A stretch of 64,000 nt of DNA. Source: Paracoccus wurundjeri. GTDB lineage: Bacteria; Pseudomonadota; Alphaproteobacteria; Rhodobacterales; Rhodobacteraceae. This document shows positions 27,543-36,433 of this stretch, piece by piece. The stretch is from positions 1 to 64,000 of the forward strand of contig NZ_JAUUTZ010000006.1 of assembly GCF_030678915.1 (NCBI RefSeq), written 5' to 3'. Every line of letters begins with the position of its first letter. The first letter of the stretch is position 1. A program made the position numbers and the translations under genes. The notes beneath the pieces are model-generated. The model made no database searches and was not told the origin of the DNA. It was given only the letters and a program-made list of their open reading frames with translations.

Positions 27543-28646
27543 TCAGATCGGGTCCAGCGCGCGGGCATCCTGCGGATGCCAACCGATGCGGATCGTCTGG
27601 CCTGGCTCCAGCCGGGTCTGAGCGATGGTATTGCGGCATTTCATGATGAAATCGTCGCTTCCCGCCACGCGCAGCCGTGTCCGCAGGATGTCGCCCATAT
27701 AGATGACCTCCAACACATCGGCTTCGATACTATGCGCACCGGGAGGCATCATCTCGGGCTTGAACTCGACCCGTTCGGGACGGATGGATACCGTAGTTTT
27801 CTGCCCGCGTTCGCGGATATTGACTGCCGTGGCGTCAATCAGCTCGCCATTGGCCAGCTTGACCACCGCCTTGTCGCCTTCAAGTGTCTCGATCACGCCA
27901 GGCAAGGCATTGTTTTCTCCGATGAAACTGGCCACAAAACTGTTCTCTGGCCGCTCATAGAGCTGATTGGGTGTGGCAAGCTGCTGGATGCGGCCGTCAT
28001 TGAAGACCGCGATCCGATCGGACATGGTCAGCGCCTCGGTCTGATCATGGGTGACATAAACCACTGTGATTCCAAGTTCTTCGTGCAAGTGCTTGATTTC
28101 GAATTGCATATGCTCGCGAAGCTGCTTGTCCAACGCACCAAGCGGCTCGTCCATCAGCACCAGATGCGGATCAAAGACCAGCGCCCGCGCCAACGCAATC
28201 CGCTGCTGCTGTCCGCCCGATAATTGCGCGGGGCGGCGATTTGCGAAAGCCCCCATCTGGACCATCTCGAGGCTTCGCTTGACGCGGGTTTCGCGCTCCG
28301 CCTTGCCAAGACCCCGGACCTCCAGAGGAAAGGACAGGTTTTCACCCACCGTCATATGGGGAAACAGGGCGTAATTCTGAAACACCATGCCGATGCCCCG
28401 CTTATGCGGTGGAACCTGGTTGATAGGACGGCCGCCAAGACGGATTTCACCGTGAGTCGCGGTCTCGAATCCTGCCAGCATCATCAGACAGGTGGTCTTG
28501 CCCGAACCAGACGGGCCGAGCATCGTCACGAACTCGCCCTTGGCGATAGAAAGATTCAAATCTTTGACGACAAGTGTCTGTCCGTCATAGCTTTTCTGCA
28601 CGTGTTCGAATGCGACGAATGCGTCACTCGAGGTATTGTCCAGCAA
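27543..28646 (-). CDS. ABC transporter ATP-binding protein, PotA type
   Basis: ATPase of the polyamine/opine importer, 367 aa. It has Walker A GPSGSGKTT at residues 44-52, signature LSGGQQQR, Walker B LVLMDEP, the switch histidine in VTHDQ, and a C-terminal TOBE domain (from about residue 280, RPERVEF onward). The start is a TTG at 28646 with AGGGAG upstream; no ATG precedes the conserved region. First gene of the operon; 80 bp separate it from the first binding protein. Confidence 0.92.
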   Translation of the reverse strand: MLDNTSSDAFVAFEHVQKSYDGQTLVVKDLNLSIAKGEFVTMLGPSGSGKTTCLMMLAGFETATHGEIRLGGRPINQVPPHKRGIGMVFQNYALFPHMTVGENLSFPLEVRGLGKAERETRVKRSLEMVQMGAFANRRPAQLSGGQQQRIALARALVFDPHLVLMDEPLGALDKQLREHMQFEIKHLHEELGITVVYVTHDQTEALTMSDRIAVFNDGRIQQLATPNQLYERPENSFVASFIGENNALPGVIETLEGDKAVVKLANGELIDATAVNIRERGQKTTVSIRPERVEFKPEMMPPGAHSIEADVLEVIYMGDILRTRLRVAGSDDFIMKCRNTIAQTRLEPGQTIRIGWHPQDARALDPI

Positions 28647-29026
28647 TAGGCGCTCTCCCTGTTATGATATGGTTGTTCAGCGCCAGACGAGTTAAACTCC
28701 ACATCCGGATAATGGCAACACCGTTTCGATTTTTCTTTCACAGTTTGCTGACTGGCAAGAGTCACCGGATTGCTGAAACACAGCTTTATCCGGCAAAGCC
28801 TGAATACCAGCGATCGGTGAGAAATGGCATAATCGGAACCCGACATCGCCCGGCAACCGTATCTGCTTCGTTCCGTGCGATTTCAGATATTCCGGCGCAG
28901 ACGCAATCGCCCCACATCATGACGAACCGGTCCGCCTGAACTTCACCAACCAGCCTTTGCCCCATGGCTGATTGCGGCAAAGACGAGTCCGGATGATAAA
29001 AAATACAGTTGTCTGGGCCGGGCGCC
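28647..29026. other. Intergenic region, no assignable gene
   Basis: A 380-bp stretch that should hold the promoter of the minus-strand ABC operon and the 3' end of the family 5 binding-protein transcript. A 64-codon open frame on the minus strand (28980-28786, beginning MPQSAMGQRLVGEVQADRF) is free of stops but I do not recognise it; it may be a remnant. I see no tRNA, repeat or clear intrinsic terminator. Confidence 0.5.
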
Positions 29027-30733
29027 TTATTCGGCTTTCTTGCGCTTCCAGTCCATGATGTTCCAGATCATACTGTCCCAGCTATTCAGCCGGACCCCTT
29101 CGAGATCACGGGCTTTTCCGGACACGATACCGCGATGGACAATCGGAATGATCGTATAGGATTGCACCAGCATATCGTTCATCTCGCGGGCGACTTCCGC
29201 GCGATCTTCGGGCGCTGCCGTCGCATGATATTTCTTTGCCAATGCGTCATATTCTTCAGAGCAGAAGCGTTGAATATTATCGCCCTGCCATTGCGTTTCC
29301 GGGCGCGGCGCCTCGTCGCAGACCCAATGTGCAAGATAGGTTTCCGGATCCTGACCCTTCGAATTATCCGTATACATCTGCACATCGGCATAAAATTTCT
29401 GACGTGTATCGGGTGAGCCGGCATCGCCGCCGAAGAAAACCGAGGCGTCAACCGATTTCAACTCGGTCTCCACCCCGATCTCAGACCACCATTGCTTGAG
29501 CAGTGCCTGCATGTCCTGCCTGACAGCACTGACTGAGCTTTGGAACAACAAGGACAGCTTGATCCCATCCTTTTCTCGGATGCCATCGCCATCATCGTCA
29601 ACCCATCCCGCTTCTTCCAGCAACGCCCTGGCCTTGTCCGGATCAGGGGTCAGGCAGGCGTCATTCGTGGTCGAGGCATATATCTCCGGCGCGGGAACGA
29701 TATTGCAGGTGGGTTTCCCGGTTTCGCCGAAAAGCACCTCGGCGATGGCAGCGCGATCAATGACCAGCGATAAAGCCTGCCCAACACGAGGATCAGCCAA
29801 AATCGGGTGGGCACCTGCCTGAGCCGTGGAACGTTCGGCCCCCAGCGCCGGATCCGGATTGGTCTGGTTCAGGAACAGATATTCGACGGAAGAGCCGAAA
29901 ACCGTTACGACTTCGCCCGGCCCTCCGGTTCCCATGCTTTCCAGCACATCCGGGGACAGCAGCAGATTCCAGCCGTAATCCATCTCTCCGGTTTGCAGAA
30001 CCGCCCGCGCGGCACCCGCCGCATCACCGCCCCCCTTGATCGTCACGGTTTCGAAATAGGGTTTGTCTTCAAAACGGAAATGCGGATTGACGCTGAAGGT
30101 CGCCACATCATTCGTCAGAAATTCATCAACGACATAAGGACCGGTCCCGACGGGATGCATATTCTGGTCACTGCATTGCGCGATCCGGCTGCCAACGCAA
30201 TCGCGGAATTGTGCCTCTTGCAGGATTGGAGCCTCGGAACTGACGAAGGCCGTATAGGGATAGGGTTTCGGCTCGCTGAAATCGACGCGTACGGTCAGAT
30301 CGTCTACGGCCTCGACCGTCTCGATGCCTTCGAACATTGCCGCTGCGGCACATCCACTATCGGGATCCGAGCAGTAGCGCCAGGTAAAGACCACGTCTTT
30401 CGACGTCACCGGGGATCCATCCGACCATAGCAACCCTTCGCGCAGGGTCCACGTAATTCGTTTCAGATCTTCGGAAAGCCCACCATTCTCGAGTGTCGGG
30501 ATCTCGGCGGCCAGCCAGGGAACGAGTTCGCCATTCTCGTCGAACCGTGCCAGAGGCTCCAGAACCAGCGAGGCCGCCTCGACCTCCTTGGCGATCCCCG
30601 AAAGATAGGGGTTCAGATTCGATGCCGCCTGCCAGTAAAGGATGTTGAGATGGCCATCCGAGCCACGTTCGGCATGAGCCATTGTTCCGCAAAGAATAGC
30701 AGCGGTTCCGGCAAGTAACGCGATCTTCTTCAT
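29027..30733 (-). CDS. ABC transporter substrate-binding protein, family 5 (peptide/nickel type)
   Basis: Periplasmic binding protein of 568 aa in the SBP_bac_5 (DppA/OppA) family. The ATG at 30733 follows AAGGGG and opens the signal peptide KKIALLAGTAAILCGTMAHA. The family core block is visible (TWTLREGLLWSDGSPVTSKDVVFTWR) in two adjacent motifs, and later HPVGTGPYVV. Several cysteines (SDPDSGC, RDCVG, AQCSD, PTCNI, DACLT, WVCDE) suggest disulfides. No permease or ATPase gene of this family lies nearby, so it is an orphan binding protein. It is divergent from an RpiR regulator that probably controls it. Confidence 0.92.
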   Translation of the reverse strand: MKKIALLAGTAAILCGTMAHAERGSDGHLNILYWQAASNLNPYLSGIAKEVEAASLVLEPLARFDENGELVPWLAAEIPTLENGGLSEDLKRITWTLREGLLWSDGSPVTSKDVVFTWRYCSDPDSGCAAAAMFEGIETVEAVDDLTVRVDFSEPKPYPYTAFVSSEAPILQEAQFRDCVGSRIAQCSDQNMHPVGTGPYVVDEFLTNDVATFSVNPHFRFEDKPYFETVTIKGGGDAAGAARAVLQTGEMDYGWNLLLSPDVLESMGTGGPGEVVTVFGSSVEYLFLNQTNPDPALGAERSTAQAGAHPILADPRVGQALSLVIDRAAIAEVLFGETGKPTCNIVPAPEIYASTTNDACLTPDPDKARALLEEAGWVDDDGDGIREKDGIKLSLLFQSSVSAVRQDMQALLKQWWSEIGVETELKSVDASVFFGGDAGSPDTRQKFYADVQMYTDNSKGQDPETYLAHWVCDEAPRPETQWQGDNIQRFCSEEYDALAKKYHATAAPEDRAEVAREMNDMLVQSYTIIPIVHRGIVSGKARDLEGVRLNSWDSMIWNIMDWKRKKAE

Positions 30734-30798
30734 GTCTGGCCCCTTGGTGAGTGAACAGGAACGGCACGACATCGTGCGGCAACGCAGATATGATGAAT

Positions 30799-30831
30799 GT
30801 AATTTTTATTACGTCAATATTAAAAATTGAC
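30799..30831. promoter_or_regulatory. Two adjacent AT-rich dyads between the binding protein and rpiR
   Basis: GTAATTTTTATTAC at 30799-30812 is a perfect inverted repeat with 5-bp arms, and GTCAAT (30813-30818) pairs with ATTGAC (30826-30831) across 7 bp. They abut and lie in the 168-bp divergent intergenic region, 66 bp upstream of the binding-protein start and 71 bp upstream of rpiR. The likely reading is operators for the RpiR-family regulator; binding is not shown by sequence alone. Confidence 0.55.
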
Positions 30832-30901
30832 ATGATGTAACAAAAAGAACAAATTACTTGCACTGACGATCGATCGGGAAACCTGCAGTTACGGAATCTT
30901 C

Positions 30902-31786
30902 ATGTCGCAGAATCTTGTCCACCTCATCCGTAACAGCGCGTCATCCGGCGGTGAGCGCAAGGTGGCTGCCGCGCTGCTGGATGGTTATCCCTTCCATGCG
31001 CTGTCAACTGTAGAGGCGCTGGCGAAACGAGCCGATGTCAGCAATCCGACGGTGCTGCGCTTCCTGACCAAGATCGGCTTTCCCCGCTTCGCCGATTTTC
31101 AGGCCGCAGTGGTGGTGGAAGTGCAAAAACAGGCGGGTTCTCCGTTACAGCAGATCGATGCCTCCCAGTCGGAAACGCCAGAGGGCGCCAACCTCTATCA
31201 GACGTCACTCCGCCGGCAGGCCGAGGCTCTTCGCCTGACGGCAGAGGCTGTGGTTCCGGCAGAGGTGGACGCTTTCGTTGCATTGCTTGCCAATCCACGT
31301 CATCGCATTCAGTGCCTGGGTGGGCGCTACAGCCAGAACCTGTCCCGCCGTTTCTCCCGGCAATTGGCGCAGTTACGTGCGGATGTGCTGCAGATCGAAC
31401 CGCAGCCCGGCTTTCATCACGAGCCACTTCTGGATATGGGGCCTCGTGATGTGCTGGTAATGTTCGACTATCGCCGGTATCAGCCCGATCTGTTTGCCTT
31501 TGCCCGGCTTGCAAGGGAAACGGGCACACGCATCTGCCTGTTTACGGATGATGATCGTTCTCCTGTCGCGGGAATTGCGCATGCCGTCATGTCAGCGAAA
31601 GAAGGTCTTATCTCTCCTTTCGGATCGCGGATCGTCGCAACCGCGCAGATCGAGACGATCATAGCCGCGGTGGTCGAGGCCGATCGCCTTGCCGCAAGGC
31701 AACGGCTGGAGCGGATCGAGGAATTGCGCATCCGCCTCGCCGAACTGACGAGACTTGCAGAAAACCGAACCGGCATGGACGAATAA
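30902..31786 (+). CDS. MurR/RpiR family transcriptional regulator
   Basis: Regulator of 294 aa. An N-terminal RpiR-type helix-turn-helix spans about residues 1-75 (STVEALAKRADVSNPTVLRFLTKIGF in two motifs), followed by a SIS-like domain of about residues 115-255 (CLGGRYSQNLSRRFSRQL; DYRRYQPDLFAFARLA). SIS domains in this family sense phosphosugars or related small molecules. The C-terminus is a charged helix. Eight bases separate it from the amidohydrolase gene, and it is divergent from the binding protein. It probably senses a metabolite of the compound handled by this cluster. Confidence 0.9.
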   Translation: MSQNLVHLIRNSASSGGERKVAAALLDGYPFHALSTVEALAKRADVSNPTVLRFLTKIGFPRFADFQAAVVVEVQKQAGSPLQQIDASQSETPEGANLYQTSLRRQAEALRLTAEAVVPAEVDAFVALLANPRHRIQCLGGRYSQNLSRRFSRQLAQLRADVLQIEPQPGFHHEPLLDMGPRDVLVMFDYRRYQPDLFAFARLARETGTRICLFTDDDRSPVAGIAHAVMSAKEGLISPFGSRIVATAQIETIIAAVVEADRLAARQRLERIEELRIRLAELTRLAENRTGMDE

Positions 31787-31793
31787 GCCCCGA

Positions 31794-32540
31794 ATGACCA
31801 AGATCGAGCCTATCATACTTAACCCAGAAGGCAGGGAACCTGGACTTATCGTGGTCGATCACGCTGGAACGGATTTGCCCGCCTCTCTCGTTGCTCGGGA
31901 TTTCGCGCGGCAGTGGCGGAATACCCATCACTTCACCGATTTGGGTGTGGCGGCGTTGGCCGAGGCGCTTGCCGAACGCCTCGACATGCCGGTGATCCTC
32001 TCGACTGTCAGCCGTCTTGTCATCGACCTGAACCGCTGGCTGGACGATCCGCGTTCCATCCTGAGTAGCGTCGAGGGACTGCCGCTTGACGGAAATACGG
32101 GTATCAGCACCTCCGAACGGCAGCTTCGGCATGAGAGCGTATTCTGGCCTTACCACGAAACGGTCGGCCGGATATGGGCGCGCCAGCTCCAAAAACATCA
32201 AGCGCCGATCTTCTTCGCGCTGCACAGCTGCACGCGGAATTTTCTTGGCATCCGGCGGCAATGGGATGCAGGAACGATCTGGCATGATGACCGTATCCTG
32301 TCGCAAAACCTGCTGGCCTCGCTTGGCCGGTCGGACAATCTGATCCTGGGTGACAACCAGCCCTATTCCGGGATCGATGGCGCTTATACCGTCGACCGTC
32401 ATACATTCGGCTCGGGAATTCCTGCCTGCGGGTTCGAGGTCAGCAACGATCTTCTGGAAACTGACAGCGACCGAAAACTCTGGGCTCGCCGGCTTGCCGA
32501 TGCCTTGCGTCTGGCAGCAGAAACGAGATGCACGATATGA
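31794..32540 (+). CDS. N-formylglutamate amidohydrolase family protein
   Basis: Zinc-type amidohydrolase of 248 aa in the FGase family (PF05013). Motifs include VVDHAGTDLP near the N-terminus, DLNRWLDDPRS, and ALHSCTRNF, whose histidine is a likely metal ligand. HutG-type members split N-formylglutamate; this branch, which sits with a regulator and an oxidase rather than hut genes, may act on another N-acyl amino acid. The ATG at 31794 lies 8 bp after rpiR; the stop overlaps the oxidase start. Confidence 0.85.
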   Translation: MTKIEPIILNPEGREPGLIVVDHAGTDLPASLVARDFARQWRNTHHFTDLGVAALAEALAERLDMPVILSTVSRLVIDLNRWLDDPRSILSSVEGLPLDGNTGISTSERQLRHESVFWPYHETVGRIWARQLQKHQAPIFFALHSCTRNFLGIRRQWDAGTIWHDDRILSQNLLASLGRSDNLILGDNQPYSGIDGAYTVDRHTFGSGIPACGFEVSNDLLETDSDRKLWARRLADALRLAAETRCTI

Positions 32541-33811
32541 CCGATCTGTCAGCCCCCGCACAATTCCCACCCTACGCACTGACCGCGCCACCCGCCCCCG
32601 AAACACAACCGTTGCAGGGCGATATCCAGACGGATATCGCCATCGTCGGAGCTGGCTTCACCGGCCTGATCGCAGCCCGCGAGCTTGCAAGGCGCGGGGC
32701 AAATGTCGTGCTGATCGAAGCGAGTGAGGTCGGGACGGGCGGGTCAGGACGAAACCACGGGCAATGCATCCCGGTATTCGGATATCTGGACCCGAAAATA
32801 TTGCCGCAAAAAGGATGCGACCTCCTGCGAGACGCCGGACGGCTGGTATTCGACGATATCGCACGGGATCGTATCGAATGCGAAGCGGTTCAATCGGGGA
32901 CGCTGGCGGCGGCCCATAGCACCAGCGGGCTGAATCGATCGCGCAAAGCACATGCAAAATACGCGGCTCTGGGTAAAAGCGGCGATTATCTCTCGCGCGG
33001 GGCAGTTGCCGAACTGACCGGTAATGATCGCTTTCTGGGCGGATGGGTGCATCGGGATGGCGGTCACCTGAACCCTCTTGCCTATGCGCGCGGCCTTGCC
33101 CGCGCGGCAATCGAGGCAGGCGCGATTATCCACACCAACAACCCGATAATCTCTCTGCAACGCGATGGGGACCGCTGGCTTCTGAGAACCCCAAAAGGCA
33201 GCATCAGCGCGGCGTGCGCGGGATTTGCCACCGATGCATATCCGACCGGCGCGGTACCGGAACGGTTCCGGCAAAGCTCGGTAATCATGTATAGCTACGG
33301 GCTTGCCAGCCGCCCGCTGAACGCGGAGCAACGGGCAAAAGTCATGCCCTCGGGCATGAATTTCGGCGACACCCATCGCGATCCGATGTTCTTCCGCATC
33401 GATCAGCAGGGCCGATTGATCACCGGCGGGCTGGTCGAATTGCGGCGCGGCCGAAACAGCGCCTATACGAAAGAATTCATGACCCGGCGATTGACCGGGC
33501 TTTATCCTGCCTTGGCCGGGCTGGAATGGGATTACCACTGGCAGGGCCGGCTGACGGTATCGTCGGAACAGCGCCCGCAACTCTATGAACTCGGTCCGCG
33601 GCTATGGGGACTATCCGGCTATACTGGTCGCGGCGTGCCGACATCTGCTGTCATGGGCCGGGTGCTGGCATCTGCCCTGATCGATCCGGCGGAAGCAGCA
33701 GAACTCTGGACGATCCGCCGCCCGGCCAAAATCCCCCTGCGTCACCTGATCGGTGCAGCCGTACAGACTTTTCGAGGGCCGCTCAACAAGCTTCGCGACA
33801 TGCTGGAATAG
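32537..33811 (+). CDS. FAD-dependent amine/amino-acid oxidoreductase (DAO family)
   Basis: Flavoprotein of 424 aa. The dinucleotide-binding motif GAGFTG is at residues 38-43, followed by the acidic end of strand two (VVLIEA). The GSGRNHGQ block matches the PuuB/OrdL branch (gamma-glutamylputrescine oxidase-like; SGRNGGQ in relatives). The C-terminal part has GLSGYTGRGVPTS, a usual flavin contact. The ATG at 32537 forms an ATGA overlap with the amidohydrolase; another ATG three codons upstream (32528) is possible. The trio regulator-amidohydrolase-oxidase suggests breakdown of an N-acylated or gamma-glutamylated amine; this is inference. Confidence 0.88.
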   Translation: MTDLSAPAQFPPYALTAPPAPETQPLQGDIQTDIAIVGAGFTGLIAARELARRGANVVLIEASEVGTGGSGRNHGQCIPVFGYLDPKILPQKGCDLLRDAGRLVFDDIARDRIECEAVQSGTLAAAHSTSGLNRSRKAHAKYAALGKSGDYLSRGAVAELTGNDRFLGGWVHRDGGHLNPLAYARGLARAAIEAGAIIHTNNPIISLQRDGDRWLLRTPKGSISAACAGFATDAYPTGAVPERFRQSSVIMYSYGLASRPLNAEQRAKVMPSGMNFGDTHRDPMFFRIDQQGRLITGGLVELRRGRNSAYTKEFMTRRLTGLYPALAGLEWDYHWQGRLTVSSEQRPQLYELGPRLWGLSGYTGRGVPTSAVMGRVLASALIDPAEAAELWTIRRPAKIPLRHLIGAAVQTFRGPLNKLRDMLE

Positions 33812-33829
33812 ATGCGATTTTCGTCCTGA

Positions 33830-33993
33830 AGCATGTTGCGCCTGCCCGCTTCCTTTCCTCCTCCGCTTCTTCTTTGTCCAAATACCTCTGGGGTCGCTGG
33901 CAAGTGCGCCATTGGTTCAAAAGACCTGCCGGCGACGGGCGGCGCCCGGCCATCGCGGCACGCAAGTAACCGGCGTTTCCGATTCAGCACGAC
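33830..33993 (-). repeat. Interspersed repeat, copy B (~165 bp)
   Basis: Second copy of the element at 16607-16770, in the opposite orientation. The shared core (CTTCTTCTTTGTCCAAATA on the plus strand, 33866-33884) is identical. In element orientation the pairing CCGGT/GCCGG keeps a G-U pair where copy A has an A-U pair, and GTCGC/GCGAC (33932-33936 with 33893-33897) is kept. Like copy A it fills the space between convergent genes, here the oxidase and the SGNH-type gene. Confidence 0.8.
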
Positions 33994-34091
33994 AGGACCT
34001 AAATCCCCGGACAGGCATCGATGAAAGACCAGTATCTTATCGGAGTGAACCGGCGTACCGTCACCGCTGAGAAATCCGGCGATCTTCCAGA

Positions 34092-34859
34092 CTACAGAAA
34101 CACCGTCTGTACCGCGTCAAGATGAACACGGTGGACATGGATTGTGGGCGCGAGGTGGTGATCAAACCTGATCGGCTGATGACCCGTGGCCAGCCGCATG
34201 GGCTGCCGGATCCGTCCCGCCGGTCCGCGCTCGGCAATCTTTTCGTTGATGTCGAAATAGCGAATCCCGAATCGATCCGCCAGGGCATTGATCCGGCGGT
34301 TGAAATCCAGGTGAAACCCGTTCTGCTGACGTTCGTTCAGCACAAGTTCGCGCAGTTTCTTTTCGGCGGCCTCCCTCTCTTCCGGGGCCTTTTCAGTCAG
34401 GATACGGCTCAGGTATTTACGGGAAAACAGCGGCGTCGACAGCACGGTCAGATTGACGCCCTTGAGCGCTACTTTGCAAGGTGCGTCCCTGATCCCATCA
34501 AGCAGGCCCGCATAGATTTCGGCCAGAAACTCGATATAATCCGCCGGAGCCCATTCCTCGCCCTTGACGGCCTGCCGATAATAGAAACCAAGTTCGAGAT
34601 CGACCTGCCCCAGCGCAATGATGAGATGCGAGGCGTTCGCCGCCGTTGTCTCGATCAACTCCTTGAGGCGTAGCGTGGACGCATATCTGCGAACCCCTGT
34701 CAGGGATGCCGCATTGACCTGTTGCACACGTGGAACGAAGGCGAGGCGCGTGTTAACGCCCATCCGGCGAACCGAATTGAAATCGGCCTTGAAGAACATC
34801 GTATGGCTATCACCGATAATATCGACGACAGGGCGAATGGGATCAGTCATCTTGGCCAT
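34092..34859 (-). CDS. SGNH/GDSL-like protein, probably polysaccharide-related
   Basis: A 255-aa protein with an N-terminal IIGDSHTMFF motif that matches the GDS block of SGNH hydrolases, an ALGQVDLELGFYYR segment resembling block III, and a C-terminal FDHHLAPTIHVHRVHL that may supply the Asp/His pair. No signal peptide or membrane helix is seen. It lies 12 bp after a pyruvyl transferase gene, so a role in modifying a surface glycan (for example deacylation) is likely. A second ATG three codons in (34850) is possible. Exact substrate is unknown. Confidence 0.7.
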   Translation of the reverse strand: MAKMTDPIRPVVDIIGDSHTMFFKADFNSVRRMGVNTRLAFVPRVQQVNAASLTGVRRYASTLRLKELIETTAANASHLIIALGQVDLELGFYYRQAVKGEEWAPADYIEFLAEIYAGLLDGIRDAPCKVALKGVNLTVLSTPLFSRKYLSRILTEKAPEEREAAEKKLRELVLNERQQNGFHLDFNRRINALADRFGIRYFDINEKIAERGPAGRIRQPMRLATGHQPIRFDHHLAPTIHVHRVHLDAVQTVFL

Positions 34860-34871
34860 TGAATCACTTGG

Positions 34872-35714
34872 TCAGAATGGGCAGGCCGCCAGCAATCGAT
34901 CCGACATCTCACGCAGATTTTCGCCTGGGGTGGCCAGCTCGAAATCATAATCGTCAGCAGAGAATGGCAGCCTCAGTTTCTGGGCATCGCCGGATCGCGC
35001 CTTCGCACCCACCGACATGAAATAATCATCGAACTTGGCGCCGTCTCCGCTTAGCTCCTTGGCGCAAGGTTCGATCCAGGCGGTGGGAATGCCATAGGCC
35101 TGCGAGACGATGACGCCGTGCAATGAAGACGATATCGTCCTTTTACAGGCGGTGATCTGATCAATTACGCTTTCAAATCCGTTATTCAGGTAGATGACCT
35201 GAACATCTTCCGGCAGAAATTTCTCGAACTGGCGCCAGAAGCCGGTGTCCACCACATGGGCGATGATACCCAACTCACAGGATTTCCTGGCAGCGCCGGA
35301 ATAGAATGCCGGCAAGCACAGCCCCGGATCTCCAACCACATCGGGAACGTCATAGCCGTGACGCTTCAACCGTTCCTGCGTGACCGGACCCCGGACGGCC
35401 AATGTCCGTCTGGGCCGCGCAAATCGTTTCTGAGAGGTGATCACACCGGAACCCCAGACAATCGCGATATCATCCCGCGACAGAAGCTGAAGGATGCTGC
35501 CGCAGGTGTAATGGACCAGGTGATCGCCACCGGCCTGATGCGCATGGGCAAGGCGGGGTTTGACGCCCGTTCGCTTCAGATAAATATAAGGGCCGATCCA
35601 ATCGCCGAAATTTGTCCGTATCTTGGGCCATGCCCAATACATGTTGTGATCATCAAGCTTTCCATCCGACAAAAGCTTCAGATCACGCTCTGACGGCCGT
35701 TCAATTCCAAACAT
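34872..35714 (-). CDS. Polysaccharide pyruvyl transferase family protein
   Basis: A 280-aa member of the PS_pyruv_trans family (PF04230; CsaB/WcaK/ExoV-like), which transfers ketal pyruvate from PEP to sugars of extracellular polysaccharides. Signature segments are NFGDWIGPYIYL, AIVWGSGVITS, AVRGPVTQERLKRHG, VGDPGLCLP and ISSSLHGVIVSQAYGIP. The ATG at 35714 has GGAG upstream and starts MFGIERPSERD; the frame stays open to 35819 without family similarity. It forms a two-gene unit with the SGNH-type gene. No glycosyltransferases are adjacent. Confidence 0.88.
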   Translation of the reverse strand: MFGIERPSERDLKLLSDGKLDDHNMYWAWPKIRTNFGDWIGPYIYLKRTGVKPRLAHAHQAGGDHLVHYTCGSILQLLSRDDIAIVWGSGVITSQKRFARPRRTLAVRGPVTQERLKRHGYDVPDVVGDPGLCLPAFYSGAARKSCELGIIAHVVDTGFWRQFEKFLPEDVQVIYLNNGFESVIDQITACKRTISSSLHGVIVSQAYGIPTAWIEPCAKELSGDGAKFDDYFMSVGAKARSGDAQKLRLPFSADDYDFELATPGENLREMSDRLLAACPF

Positions 35715-35893
35715 TGAGGCTCCAAATGCGCGCGGCTTCGCGGCGATTGGTACCGGCCGGAAATTGGATCTACAACCCCTCTCGTCCACAAATACGCGGC
35801 GATCTGCTGACGCAAACAATACCGCGCGAACCCGCGTGAGGCTGCGTCACCATCGCAACCCGCGCAGTGCCCGATACGGGCCGTATCAGCTTT

Positions 35894-36433
35894 TCAACTG
35901 GCGGGACCATCCTCGATCGCGCTCTTGAGACCGTTGAGTCCGTCGTCGATCAACTGTTCCACGGCAGTAACCGCGGCTTCGTCGCTGAAACTCTCTTCCG
36001 GTTCGTTCGTGGTATCGGCCCGAAAGAAGCTGGCCTCCCATGTGACCGTCGAGCCCTCGCCCGACGCTGCGACCGTCACGCTGTTGGTATAATAACTGAC
36101 TGGAAAAGCCTCGCGGTCTTCCTTCGACAATCTCCAACGGATCTCCATGTTCTCTTCATCGATGCGATCGATGCCATCCTCGACCGATCCGCCATCCGCA
36201 AATTCCACGACCCGCTTGGCGCCCTTTCCTTCCCCCTCGACGGTGACGGAAGCGATGCCCGGATGCCAGTCGGCATAGGTAGACGGGTCGGAGAGGATTT
36301 TCCACACTTCCTCAGGCGACGCCGCGATCTCGATTTCGCCTTCGGCCTGCTGTGGGGTCGGACCATGGGCCAATGCCGTTCCGACCATAAAGATCGCGGC
36401 GGATGCTGCCAGAATCAGATGTCTTGCTGTCAT
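35894..36433 (-). CDS. mxaD: Methanol dehydrogenase accessory protein MxaD
   Basis: Periplasmic START-like (SRPBCC) protein of 179 aa with a signal peptide ending VGTALA. The fold is marked by EIAASPEEVWKILSDPSTYADWHPGI. MxaD of Methylobacterium stimulates interaction between methanol dehydrogenase and cytochrome cL. Identification rests on the fold, the signal peptide and its position as last gene of the mxa cluster, coupled to mxaL by an ATGA overlap. Confidence 0.88.
   Translation of the reverse strand: MTARHLILAASAAIFMVGTALAHGPTPQQAEGEIEIAASPEEVWKILSDPSTYADWHPGIASVTVEGEGKGAKRVVEFADGGSVEDGIDRIDEENMEIRWRLSKEDREAFPVSYYTNSVTVAASGEGSTVTWEASFFRADTTNEPEESFSDEAAVTAVEQLIDDGLNGLKSAIEDGPAS

Noticed and set aside
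35873..35887. GATACG/CGTATC stem after mxaD as an operon terminator
   Set aside because: Six-pair stem without a T run on the transcribed strand; not convincing.
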